NCBI GenBank assembly: GCA_011799875.1
Contig: CM022303.1
Span: 280,384,850-280,448,849 of the forward strand
Length of the DNA: 64,000 nucleotides
Origin: Thinopyrum elongatum
Lineage: Eukaryota > Streptophyta > Magnoliopsida > Poales > Poaceae
Direction: 5' to 3'
Shown here in pieces: positions 33,564 through 44,699 of the stretch; the stretch's first letter is position 1, and each line of letters begins with the position of its first letter. The notes beneath the pieces are model-generated. The model searched no databases, had not been told where the DNA came from, and saw nothing but the letters and a program-made list of their open reading frames with translations. The translations under genes and the position numbers were made by a program.

Positions 33564-34811
33564 TCAATCAGTGATATGTAAGTCAAATTCTTGCAATAAG
33601 AGAACCCACCTAATGAGTCTAGGTTTAGCATCCTTCTTTTCCATAAGATATTTTATAGCAGCATGATCGGTGTGAACAATTACTTTAGAATCAACAATGT
33701 AAGATCTAAATTTATCACAAGCAAACACCACTGCAAAAAATTCTTTCTTAGTAGTAGTATAATTGCGTTGGGCACTGTCTAGAGTTTTACTAGCATAATG
33801 AATAACATTTAATTTCTTATCAACTCTTTGTCCTAGAACAACACCAATAGCATAATCGCTAGCATCACACATAATTTCAAAAGGCAAGTTGCAATCAGGT
33901 GGTTGAACAATAGGTGCAGAAATCAAGGCTTTCTTAAGTGTTCCAAAGGCTTCTACACAATCATCATAAAAAACAAATGGAACATCCTTTTGTAAGAGAT
34001 TTGTAAGAGGCCTAGAAATTTTAGAGAAGTCTTTAATAAACCTCCTATAGAAACCAGCATGACCGAGGAAGCTACGAATACCTTTGATATCTTTAGGACA
34101 TGGCATTTTCTCAATTGCGTCAACTTTAGCTTTATCCACCTCAATACCTCGTTCAGAAATTTTATGTCCCAAGACAATACCTTCATTAACCATAAAGGGA
34201 CACTTCTCCCAATTCAAGACAAGATTAGTTTGCTCACATCTCTACAAAACTCGATCAAGGTTGCTTAAGCAATCATCAAAAGAAGTTTCGTAAACGGAAA
34301 AATCATCCATGAAAACCTCAACAATATTTTCACAAAAGTCAGAGAATATAGCAGTCATACATTTTTGAAAGGTAGCAGGTGCATTGCATAAACCAAAAGG
34401 CATACGTCTATAAGCATAAGTTCCAAAAGGACAAGTAAAGCTGGTTTTCTCTTGATCAGGTTGTGAGACAGGTATTTGAGAAAAACCAGAATACCCATCA
34501 AGGAAACAAAAATGTGTGTGCTTTGATAGTCTTTCTAGCATTTGATCAATAAAAGGCAGAGGGTAATAATCTTTTCTAGTAGCTTTATTTAATTTTCTAA
34601 AATCAATTACCATTCTATAGCCAGTGACAATTCTTTGTGGAATAAGTTCATTCTTATCATTAGGAACAACAGTAATACCTCCCTTCTTAGGGACACAATG
34701 AACAGGACTTACCCATCTACTATCAGCTATAGGATAACTTATACCTGCTTCCAGAAGCTTCAGGATTTCAGCTCTTACCACTTCTTTCATTCTAGGATTT
34801 AAACATCTTTG
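33564..34811 (-). pseudogene. Element A reverse transcriptase - RNase H, broken
   Basis: RT motifs are in order: WVSPVHCVPKKGG, IDFRKLNKATRKD, FLDGYSGFSQI, MPFGLCNAPATFQ, and the catalytic VFMDDFSVY. TAG at 34242-34244 (a Gln position) interrupts before NWEKCPFM. The connection and RNase H follow, with [26 protein letters not shown] and [12 protein letters not shown], ending at TGA 33564-33566. Element B entered at the PR-RT linker, so upstream codons continue at 41415. Confidence 0.9.
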
Positions 34812-34816
34812 GTGAT
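34812..34816. repeat. Element B left TSD (GTGAT)
   Basis: GTGAT recurs at 41415-41419. Removing B and one copy joins the PR-RT linker of A to RT in frame across a Val-Asp-His codon run. Confidence 0.92.
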
Positions 34817-36399
34817 TGTTGCGGCTTGAACTATGTCGGTATTTCCCCAAAGACGAATGGATGATGCAGCACAGCTACGGTAGGTATTTCCCTCAGTGAT
34901 GAGACCAAGGTTATCGAACCAGTAGGAGAACCATGCAACACCACATAAACAGCTCCTGCACACAAAGAACAAATACTTGCAACCCGACGTAAGAGAGGGG
35001 TTGTCAATCCCTCACGGGTAAAAAGATAGGTAAAATTGTAGTAGATTGGATAAATAGATCTCGCGGGAACGCGAGATAAAATAAATAACAATAAATTGCA
35101 GCAAGGTATTTTTGTATTTTTGGATTAATAGATCTGAAAATAAAAGCAAATAAAAATAGATAGCGAAGGCAAATATAATAAAGAAGAGATCCGGGGGCCG
35201 TAGATTTCACTAGTGGCTTCTCTCGAGAAAAATAGCATACGGCGGGTAAACAAATTACTGTTGGGCAATTGATAGAACTTCAAATAATCATGACGATATC
35301 CAGGCAATGATCATTATATAGGCATCACGTCCAAGATTAGTAGACCGACTCCTCCATGTATCTACTACTATTACTCCACACATCGACCGCTATCCAGCAT
35401 GCATCTAGTGTATTAAGTTCATGGAGAAACGGAGTAATGCAATAAGAACGATGACATGATGTAGACAAGATCTATTTATGTAGAAATAGACCCCATCTTG
35501 TTATCCTTAATAGCAACGATACATACATGTCGGTTCCCCTTCTGTCACCGGGATCAAGCACCGTAAGATCGAACCCATCACAAAGCACCTCTTCCCATGG
35601 CAAGAAAAATCGATCTAGTTGGCCTAACTAAACCAAAGATTCGAAGAAGAAATACGAGGCTATAAGTAATCATGCATATAAGAGATCAAAGAAACTCAAA
35701 TAACTTTCATGGATAAAAACATAGATCTGATCATAAACTCAAAGTTCATCGGATCCCAACAAACACACCGCAAAAAGAGTTACATCAAATAGATCTCCAA
35801 GAGACCATTGTATTGAGAATCAAAAGAGAGAGAGGAAGCCATCTAGCTACTAACTACGGACCCATAGGTCTACAATGAACTACTCACGCATCATCGGAGA
35901 GGCACCAACGAGGATGATGAACCCCTCCGTGATGATGTCTAGATTGGATCTGGTGGTTCTGGAACTTGCGGCGGCAGGAATTGATTTTCGTCGACTCCCC
36001 TAGGGTTTCTGGAATATTGGGGTATTTATAGAGCAAAGAGGCGGTGCGGGAGGCCACCGAGGTGGGCACAACCCACCTGGGCGCGCCTGGGCCCCCAGGC
36101 GCCCCCTGGTGGGTTGTGCTCCCCTCGGAGCCCCCCTTTGGTACTTCTTTGGCCCAATAGGTGTCTTCTGGTCCAGAAAAATTCTCCAAAAAGTTTCACT
36201 GCGTTTGGACTCCGTTTGGTATTGATTTTCTGCGAAGTAAAAAACAAGCAAAAAACAACAACTGGCACTGGGCACTTTGTCAATAGGTTAGTCCCAAAAA
36301 ATGATATAAAGTTGCTATAAAATGATTGTAAAACATCCAAGAATGATAATATAACAGCATGGAACAATAAAAAATTATAGATACGTTGGAGACGTATCA
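34817..36399 (-). repeat. Element B 3' LTR
   Basis: Minus-strand TATA box CTATAAATAC at 36031-36022. A GC-rich inverted repeat lies just upstream of it (about 36062-36116). The terminus holds GATACG-N7-CGTATC. A purine tract AAGCTTGGGGATGC (minus strand, 36400-36413) directly precedes this LTR. Confidence 0.9.
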
Positions 36400-39025
36400 G
36401 CATCCCCAAGCTTAATTCCTGCTCGTCCTCGAGTAGGTAAATGATAAAAACAGAATTTTTGATGTGGAATGCTGCCTAACATGTTCATCACATATTCTTT
36501 TCTTTGTAGCATGGACATTGGGACTTTTATATGGTTCAAAGCAATAGTCTAGTTTTGACATGAGAATTTCAATACTCAAGCATATCAACAAGCAACCATG
36601 TCTTTTCAAAATATCAACGCTAAAGCAAGTTATCCCTAGCTCATTATGCTCAATCATTGATCCATTCATGAAACACACTCGCATATTAGCTACACCCAAT
36701 GCTCAAGTAAAAATAAAAATTGCATAAAGTAAATAGAAAGGCCCTTCGCGGAGGGAAGTAGGGATTTGTAGAGGTGCCAGAGCTCAAAGCGAAAAAGATA
36801 GAGATAAAACATTTTGGGTGGCATGCATTTCCTGTCAATGAAAACGATCGAGTAGTTCCCAATACTTTCCATGCTAGATATATCATAGGTGGTTCCCAAA
36901 CAGAAAATAAAGTTTATTCCTTTTTCCACCATACTTTCACTTTCCATGGCTAACCGTATCCACGGGTGCCTTCCATACCAACACTTTCCAAGGAATTTAT
37001 TATTTGATAACATAAAGTAAATTCATTTTTCATTTCAGGACTGGGCATCCCTAATACCTTTGTCGTACTCTCGTGCAATGACAAGTGAATAAACACTCAT
37101 CTTGAGAATAACACATCTAGCATGGAAATATATTAGCCACCCCTACCGTTTCATGAGTGGTACGAGCACACAAAAGAGAAATTTATTTTGAAAATTAGAG
37201 ATGGCACATACAAATTTGCTTAGAACGGCAAAAGAATACCGCATATAGGTAGGTATAGTGGACTCATATGGCAAAACTGGTTTAAGGATTTTGGATGCAC
37301 AAGTAGTAATCATACTTAGTGCAAAATGAAGGCTAGCAAAAGATTAAGAAGCATCCAACCAAGAAACAAAAAATCTCATAAGCGAGCATTAAGCATAACT
37401 AACACCGAATAATGCACCACAAGTAGGATGTAATTTCATTGCATAACTATTGAATTTCATGCTTGCATAGGGAATCACAAACCTTAACACCAATATTCTT
37501 ACTAAAGCATAATTACTCATCAACATGACTCACATATCATTATCATCATATCTCAAAACTATTACAAAGAATCAAGTTTATTTTGTCCAATGATCTTCAT
37601 GAAAGTTTTTATTATATCCTTCTTGGATATCTATCACTTTGGAACTAGTTTCATATGTTGATTTTAATAAGCTCAAACAGATATAAGTGAAGAACATGAG
37701 CATCATATTTCTTTCTCTCAAAATAATTTAAGTGAAGAAAGAGATAATTTCTTAAAAAAAATTGCTAACTCTCAAATAAATCTAAGTGAAGCATGAGAGC
37801 ATTTCTAACAAGTCATAGCATAATTTTGGCCCTCTCAAATAGGTGTGTCCAGCAAGGATTCATGACTAAAAATAAAAATCAAAACAAGCAAAGACCCATA
37901 TCATACAAGACGCTCCAAGCAAAACTCATAATATGTGACGAATAAAAATATAGCTCCAAGTAAAATACCGATGGTCGTTAAAAGAAAGAGGGGATGCCAC
38001 TCGGGCATCCCCAAGCTTAGTTGCTTGATACTTCTTGAATATTATCTTCGGGTGCCTCGGGCATCCCCAAGCTTAGCCTTTTGCTAATCCTTATTCCTTC
38101 ATCCATCGCAATCTCATCCAAAACTTGAAAACTTCGATCACACAAAACTCAACAAAACCTTCGTGAGATCCGTTAGTATAAGAAAGCAAGTCACTACTAT
38201 AAGTACTGTTGCAAACCCATTCATATTTTATTTTTGCATTATATCTACTGTATTCCAACTTTTCTATGGCAAAAACACTACAAAGAAAATCATAGAATCA
38301 TCAAAACAAGCACACAATGCAAAGAAAACAGAATCTGTCAAAAACAGAACAGTCTGTAGAAATCTGAATATTTAGAATTTCTGTAACTCCAAAAATTCTG
38401 AAAAATTAGGACCACGTGAGTAATTTGTATATTAATCTTCTGAAAAAATAATTAATATTTTATCATGCTTCTGTTAAAAATGATAATTATTTTCGTGAGC
38501 ACAAAAGTTTCTGTTTTTCAGCAAGATCAAATCAACTATCACCCAACATGATCCCAAAGGCTTTGCTTGAAAAAAATACTAATTAAAACACAAAAAACAC
38601 AATAATAACAGTAGCATAATTGTGCAAACACTCAATAACATAAAGGAAAAGACAAAAATAAATTTTATTCATTGGGTTGCCTCCCAACAAGCGCTATCGT
38701 TTTATGCCCCTAGCTAGGCATAAGATTTCAACGATGCTCACACGAAAGATAAGAATTGAAACACAAAGAGAGCATCAAGAAACATATGACAAACACATTT
38801 AAGTCTAACATACTTTATATGCATAGGAATTTTATAAGCAAACAAATTATCAAGACAAGAAACATCTAACATATGCAAAGAAGAAGATTAAAACATTGAC
38901 GATCTCAACATAACTAGAGGTAATTTAGTAACATGAAAATTTCTACAACCATATTTTCCTATCTTATAATAATTACATGTAGGATCATAATCAAATTCAA
39001 CAATAGAACTATCACATAAAATATT
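36400..39025 (-). other. Element B internal noncoding region
   Basis: No gene seen. AT-rich, with CATCCCCAAGCTTA words near 36400, 38010 and 38065 (plus strand). Patches at 36740-36770 and 37240-37350 match the 3' interior of element A (8340-8380, 8606-8700). Confidence 0.7.
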
Positions 39026-39580
39026 CTATTCATGATCCACATGCATGCAAAGTTGATACTCTTCCAAAATAGTGGGATTATCATCAAATAAAGTCATGAC
39101 CTCTCCAAACCCACTTTTATCAAAAAATTCACAAGATTGAACACTCTCCAAATATGTGGGATTATTTTTACCTAGAGTTGACACTCTTCCGAACCCACTT
39201 TCAATATTATTGCCAACATATTCATCATGACGCTTAAATAAACTATCAAGATCATAAGAATCATTATCACCCCAATCATGATCATTGCAATAAGTAGTGG
39301 ACATAGCAATATTAGCATCTCCAAGCTTGGGGTTTTGCATATTATTAGCACAATTGACATTAATAGAATTTATAATAACATCATTGCAATCATGCTTTTC
39401 ATCCAAGGAGCTATCATGAATCACTTTATAAATTCCTTCTTTTAACACTTCATCACAATTTTCAGATTCATGAATCTCAAGCAAAACTTCATAAAGATAA
39501 TCTAGCGCACTCAACTTACTAGCAATTGGTTCATCATAATTTGGTCTTTTAAAAAGATTAGCAAGTGGATGAGGATCCAT
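39026..39580 (-). CDS. Element B private ORF, function unknown
   Basis: ATG at 39580 begins MDPHPLANLFKRPNY, 224 nt downstream of the PBS, where gag would normally start. It has 184 codons to TAG at 39026-39028; the same frame continues open for a few dozen codons beyond, so the stop may be secondary. Composition is acidic and rich in Asn/Asp/Ser, with a short repeat of (S/T)LGKNNPTYLE and TLFDDNPTILEE around residues 135-175. No gag, protease or membrane motif is seen. Being the only ORF of a young element, it may be selected or carried passively. Confidence 0.55.
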   Translation of the reverse strand: MDPHPLANLFKRPNYDEPIASKLSALDYLYEVLLEIHESENCDEVLKEGIYKVIHDSSLDEKHDCNDVIINSINVNCANNMQNPKLGDANIAMSTTYCNDHDWGDNDSYDLDSLFKRHDEYVGNNIESGFGRVSTLGKNNPTYLESVQSCEFFDKSGFGEVMTLFDDNPTILEEYQLCMHVDHE

Positions 39581-39803
39581 ATCAATAGATTTTTAGCAAG
39601 CGAAGATGCAAGCAAACAAAAGGCACATGGTAACACAAGCAAACAAGAGATCTGGCGAGAAAAAGGCAAACGAAAAAGAAGGCGAATAAAAAGGCAATTT
39701 TTTGTGAAGTGGGGGAGATGAAAACATGAGGCAAATGGAAAATAATGTAAATTGCAAGGAGATGAGATTTGTGATTAGGAACCTCGTAGATGTTGGTGAT
39801 GTC

Positions 39804-39821
39804 TCCCCAGCAACGGCGCCA
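39804..39821 (-). other. Element B primer-binding site (tRNA-Asp)
   Basis: On the minus strand TGGCGCCGTTGCTGGGGA starts 11 bases inside the 5' LTR end. It matches the complement of the plant tRNA-Asp 3' end with one mismatch. tRNA-Asp priming is characteristic of Athila-lineage elements. Confidence 0.85.
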
Positions 39822-39832
39822 GAAATTCCTTT

Positions 39833-41414
39833 TGATGTGGCTTGAACTACGTCGGTATTTCCCCAAAGAGGAAGGGATGATGCAGCACAGCTACGGTAGG
39901 TATTTCCCTCAGTGATGAGACCAAGGTTATTGAACCAGTAGGAGAACCACGCAACACCACGTAAATAGCTCCTACACACAAAGAACAAATACTTGCAACC
40001 CGATGTAAGAGAGGGGTTGTCAATCCCTCATGGGTAAAAAGATAGGTAAAATTATAGTAGATTGGATAAATAGATCTCGCGGGAACGCGAGATAAAATAA
40101 ATAACAATAAATTGCAGCAAGGTATTTTTGTATTTTTGGATTAATAGATCTGAAAATAAAAGCAAATAAAAATAGATCGCGAAGGCAAATATAATAAAGA
40201 AGAGACCCGGGGGCCGTAGATTTCACTAGTGGCTTCTCTCGAGAAAAATAGCATTCGGCGGGTAAACAAATTACTGTTGGGCAATTGATAGAACTTTAAA
40301 TAATCATGACGATATCCAGGCAATGATCATTATATAGGCATCACGTCCAAGATTAGTAGACCGACTCCTGTCTGCATCTACTACTATTACTCCACACATC
40401 GACCGCTATCCAGCATGCATCTAGTGTATTAAGTTCATGGAGAAATGGAGTAATGCAATAAGAACGATGACATGATGTTGACAAGATCTATTTATGTAGA
40501 AATAGACCCTATCTTGTTATCCTTAATAGCAACGATACATACGTGTCGGTTCCCCTTCTGTCACTGGGATCAAGCACCGTAAGATCGAACCCATCACAAA
40601 GCACCTCTTCCCATGGCAAGAAAAATTGATCTAGTTGGCCTAACTAAACCAAAGATTCAAAGAAGAAATATGAGGCTATAAGTAATCATGCATATAAGAG
40701 ATCAAAGAAACTCAAATAACTTTCATGGATAAAAACATAGATCTGATCATAAACTCAAATTTCATCGGATCCCAACAAACACACCGCAAAAAGAGTTACA
40801 TCAAATAGATCTCCAAGAGACCATTGTATTGAGAATCAAAAGAGAGAGAGGAAGCCATCTAGCTACTAACTACGAACCCGTAGGTCTACAATGAACTACT
40901 CACGCATCATTGGAGAGGCACCAATGAGGATGATGAACCCCTCCGTGATGGTGTCTAGATTGGATCTGGTGGTTCCGAAACTTGCGGCGGCTGGAATTGA
41001 TTTTCGTCGACTCCCCTAGGGTTTCTGGAATATTGGGGTATTTATAGAGCAAAGAGGCGGTGCGGGAGGCCACCGAGGTGGGCACAACCCACCTGGGCGC
41101 GCCTGGGCCCCCAAGCGCGCCCTGGTGGGTTGTGCTCCCCTCGGAGCCCCCCTCTAGTACTTCTTTGGCCCAACAGGTGTCTTCTGGTCCAGAAAAATTC
41201 TTCAAAAAGTGTCGCTGCGTTTGGACTCCGTTTGGTATTGATTTTCTGCTAAGTAAAAAAAAGTAAAAAATAGCAACTGGCACTAGGCACTATGTCAATA
41301 TGTTAGTCCCAAAAAATGATATAAAGTTGCTATAAAATGATCGTAAAACATCCAAGAATGATAATATAACAGCATGGAACAATAAAAAATTATAGATACG
41401 TTGGAGACGTATCA
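39833..41414 (-). repeat. Element B 5' LTR
   Basis: TATA box on the minus strand at 41047-41038. About 35-90 bp upstream of it (41082-41135) is a stem with 21 bp arms and a single mismatch around a 12 nt loop, including GGGCGCGC and GCGCGCCC. The LTR ends ACGTATCA at 41414. Confidence 0.9.
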
Positions 41415-41990
41415 GTGATCAACAACGGGTTTAGCATCAGGTTCCATATTAATTTTGTGCTGACAGAGAGTGGGACTAATGCCCTTTAAATCATCAAGAG
41501 TATATCCAATAGTAGCTCGGTGCTTCTTCAGAACCTTCAATAATCTTTCTTCTTCATGTTCTGAAAGGTTAGCACTAATAATAACAGGATATATCTTTTT
41601 CTCGTCAAGGTAAGAATATTTCAAAGTGTCTGGCAATTGTTTTAATTCAAACACAGAATCACCTTTGGGTGGAGGAGGACCTCCTAGAGTTTCAATAGGC
41701 AAATTGTGTTTAAGCAGAGGACGTTGTTCAAAGAAAATCTTATCTATTTTATTTTTTTCATGCATATGCATATTATTCTCATGGTCTAGCAAATATTGTT
41801 CTAGTGGATCAGTAGGAGGCACAGCAATAGAAGCAAGACCAATTATTTCATCCTTACTAGGCAATTCTTTCTTATGATGCTTTCTACCAAACTTAGAAAA
41901 ATTAAACTCATGAGACTCATCACCAAAACTTACACCGACAGTTTGTTTCTCACAATCTATTTTAGCATTAACGGTGTTCAAGAAAGGTCT
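41415..41990 (-). pseudogene. Element A protease-RT linker
   Basis: The frame 41981 to 41415 (189 codons) begins NTVNAKIDCEKQTVGVSFG and ends just before RT at the insertion site of B. It includes a variable Pro-rich stretch (GGPPPPKGDSVFEL) and LSEHEEERLLKVLKKHRATIG, the usual lead-in to the Athila RT fingers. It is out of frame with the protease upstream by one indel near 42020. Confidence 0.8.
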
Positions 41991-42418
41991 ACCAAAGATA
42001 ATGGGACAAAAGTCATCTTGTGGGGAACAAAGAATAAGAAATCAGTAGGATATCTTATTTTCCCACACAAGACTTCAACATCTCTAACAATCCCAAGTGG
42101 TGTGATGGTGTCTCTATTAGCAAGTTTAATAGTGACATTTATGTCTTCTATTTCAGCGGGTGCTATATCATTCATAATTTCTTGATATAAGGTAAAATGA
42201 ATAACACTCACGCTAGAACCTATGTCACATAAACCATGATAACAGTGATCTCCTATTTTAACTGAGACAATAGGCATGCCAACAACAGGTCTATGTTTAT
42301 CTTTTTCACCGGGTTTGGCAATTCTAGCAGCTTCATCACAGAAGTAAATAACATGCCCATCTATATTTTCAACCAGGAGATCTTTAACCATAGCAACACT
42401 AGGTTCTACCTTGATATG
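41978..42418 (-). pseudogene. Element A aspartic protease
   Basis: Continues in the gag frame after a TAA (42419-42421). The protease active-site segment reads GLCDIGSSVSVI and is followed by TIKLANRDTITPLGIV. A frameshift near 42020 diverts the end into a false tail that stops at 41978. The enzyme would process the Gag-Pol polyprotein. Confidence 0.8.
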
Positions 42419-43435
42419 TTAAGATGGTTTAGGTGTTCTAATATAGCTTTTATTGACCACAGTTGAAACTTTGGCATGTTCCTTTATCCTAACAGGGAAA
42501 GGTGGTTTTTCAATATAAGCGGTAGGAACAACTGGATCAACATTATAGATAATAGTTTCATCTTTAGCTATTACCGGTTCTTTAATTTCTTCTTTAATAG
42601 GTGGGTGATATTTAAACCACTTCTCCTTAGGGAGATCAACATGAGTAGCAAAAGATTCACAAAAGGAAGCTACTATCTCAGAGTCAAGTCCATATTTAGT
42701 GCTAAACTTTTGAAAAGCATCGGTATTCATAAAAGATTTAACACAATCATACTTGAGCTTAATACCTGACTCTTTACCTTCGTCGAGTTCCCAATCTTCA
42801 GAGTTGCATTTAATTCTTTCTAAAAGATCCCACTGGAAGTCAATAGTCTTCTTCATAAAGGAACCAGTACAAGAAGTATCGAGCATGGATCGATCATCAT
42901 GAGAAAGCCGAGCATAAAAATTCTGAATGATAATTTCTCTTGAGAGCTCATGATTGGGGCATGAATATAACATTGACTTAAGCCTCCCCCAAGCTAGAGC
43001 GATAGTTTGTCCTTCACGAGGCCAAAAATTATATATATATTTTCGATCACGATGAACTAGATGCATAGGATAATTTTTTTGGTGAAACTCCAATTTCAAT
43101 CGATTCCAATTCCAATATCCAATATCATCGCACAGCCTATACCATGCCAATGCTTTTCCCTTCAAAGATAAAGGGAAAACCTTCTTCTTAGCTTCATCTC
43201 CGGGTAAACCTGCAAGCTTAAATAATCCACAAATTTCATCCACATATATCAAGTGCATATCAGGACGTTCAGTTCCATCTCCTGCATAAGGATTAGCTAG
43301 CAGTTGTTCTATCATACCCGAAGGAATTTCATAACCAATATTTTCAGTAGGTGCAGTAGGTTGAGGGGTAACTAATTGTGTTTCCGGTTGAGGTGAAGAT
43401 ACCCCGAACAAACCCCTCAAAGGATTGTTCTCCAT
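42419..43435 (-). CDS. Element A Gag
   Basis: ATG at 43435 begins MENNPLRGLFGVSS; 338 codons to TAA at 42419-42421. The retrotransposon Gag core is visible at about residues 55-190 (FPLSLKGKALAWYRLCDD, REGQTIALAWGRLKSML, LSREIIIQNFYARL). There is no CCHC zinc knuckle. The C-terminal third is rich in Lys/Glu/Pro. The TAA probably replaced a Gln codon, since the protease follows in the same frame; otherwise this part is intact. Gag would form the capsid. Confidence 0.85.
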   Translation of the reverse strand: MENNPLRGLFGVSSPQPETQLVTPQPTAPTENIGYEIPSGMIEQLLANPYAGDGTERPDMHLIYVDEICGLFKLAGLPGDEAKKKVFPLSLKGKALAWYRLCDDIGYWNWNRLKLEFHQKNYPMHLVHRDRKYIYNFWPREGQTIALAWGRLKSMLYSCPNHELSREIIIQNFYARLSHDDRSMLDTSCTGSFMKKTIDFQWDLLERIKCNSEDWELDEGKESGIKLKYDCVKSFMNTDAFQKFSTKYGLDSEIVASFCESFATHVDLPKEKWFKYHPPIKEEIKEPVIAKDETIIYNVDPVVPTAYIEKPPFPVRIKEHAKVSTVVNKSYIRTPKPS

Positions 43436-44250
43436 AGTAACAAGTGACAATAAATTTCAGCATGTAGTGATAATTTTTCCTTACCGATTTTCACTTAACA
43501 AGTACATGGTATCAATCATAGTTCTTTCGATAAGTAAGAGTGTCGAACCCAACGAGGAGCAGAAGGAAATGACAAGTGGTTTTCAGCAAGGTATTCTCTG
43601 CAAGCACTAAAATTATAAGTAACGAGTAGTTTAATAGCAAGATAATTTGTAACGAGCAAGTAACGGTAATGGTAACAAAAGTGCAGCAAGGTAGCCCAAT
43701 CCTTTTGAGGCAAAGGACAGGCCAAAACGGTCTCTTATGATAAGCAAAGTGTTCTTGAGGGTACACGGGAATTTCATCTTGTCACTTTCACCATGTTGAT
43801 TCGATTTGTGTTCGCTACTTTGATAATTTGATATGTGGGTGGACCGGTGCTTAGGTGTTGTTCTTACTTGAACAAACCTCCTACTTATGATTAACCCCCT
43901 CACAAGCATCAGCAGCTACGAGAAAAGTATTAAGAATAAATTCTAACCATAGCATTATACTTTTGGATCCAAATCGGTCCCTTACGGAATAGCGCATAAA
44001 CTAGGGTTTAAGCTTCTGTCACTCTCGCAACCCATCATCTAATAACTACTCCACAATGCATTCCCTTAGGCCCAAATATGGTGAAGTGTCATGTAGTTGA
44101 CGTTCACATGACACCACTAAGGGAATCACAACATACATATCATCAAAATATCGAACACATATCAAGTTCACATGATTACTTGCAACAAGATTTCTCCCGT
44201 GACCTCAAGAACAAAAGTAACTACTCACAAATGATAATCATGCTCAAGAT
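43436..44250 (-). repeat. Element A leader and truncated 5' LTR (first copy)
   Basis: The leader is short. The LTR end lies somewhere near 43485; I could not place a clear PBS. The block TTCGACACTCTTACTTATCG (minus strand, ~43530) is typical of the 3' end of Athila-like LTRs. The sequence matches 55890-56695 and then breaks off at 44250 in mid-LTR. Confidence 0.6.
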
Positions 44251-44507
44251 GGGAGCACCATAGATGTACCGTGACATTTGCTCATGATGATACTGGTGGC
44301 CACTTAATATGAAAGACAGAAAGACATTGCTCGTTATGTTTATGATGGTGACATTCAGCCGATGCATAAACGTAGAACATCAAAGCGCCGGCTGGAACTC
44401 TGCACAACCCCTGGGAAATTTCATGAAGGAAAGGGACAGTCCAAATGGATTCATACTGGTTTCCAAAGATCTACAGAAGGGTCATGATGATATATTTTGT
44501 CGGTTCC
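44251..44507. other. 257-bp unidentified tail before the gap
   Basis: Not found in the other copy, where the LTR of A continues normally. One plus-strand frame of about 53 codons (from IARYVYDGDIQP near 44329) is open, but I recognise no family. It may be a chimeric contig end. Confidence 0.4.
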
Positions 44508-44532
44508 NNNNNNNNNNNNNNNNNNNNNNNNN
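44508..44532. other. Assembly gap, 25 N
   Basis: Twenty-five Ns. The sequence resumes inside a GC-rich palindrome equivalent to 31938-31965. Confidence 1.
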
Positions 44533-44699
44533 TCTGGCGCGCCTGGCAAGCCAGGCGCGCCCTGGTATCTTGTGCCCACCAGGGTGACCTTCTGGTAGTT
44601 TCTTATTTTCCTAATTTTTGATATATTCTAAAACTGACAGAAAATATTTTTGCGGGTTTTTCGGAGTCCATTACTTACCGTATCACGTACCTCTTTTTT

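Larger units (their letters stand above)
34817..41414 (-). mobile_element. Non-autonomous Ty3 element B, minus strand
   Basis: LTRs at 34817-36399 (1583 bp) and 39833-41414 (1582 bp) are nearly identical, indicating a young insertion. On the minus strand each LTR starts TGATACGTCTCC. The 3.4 kb interior has a PBS matching tRNA-Asp, one private ORF (39580-39026) and a long AT-rich noncoding region, but no gag or pol. GTGAT TSDs are perfect. Because its 3' interior resembles that of element A, a relative of A may mobilise it; this is inference. Confidence 0.9.

Noticed and set aside
44251..44507. Host gene fragment before the gap
   Set aside because: One ~53-codon frame is open but shows no recognisable motif, and the segment may be chimeric.
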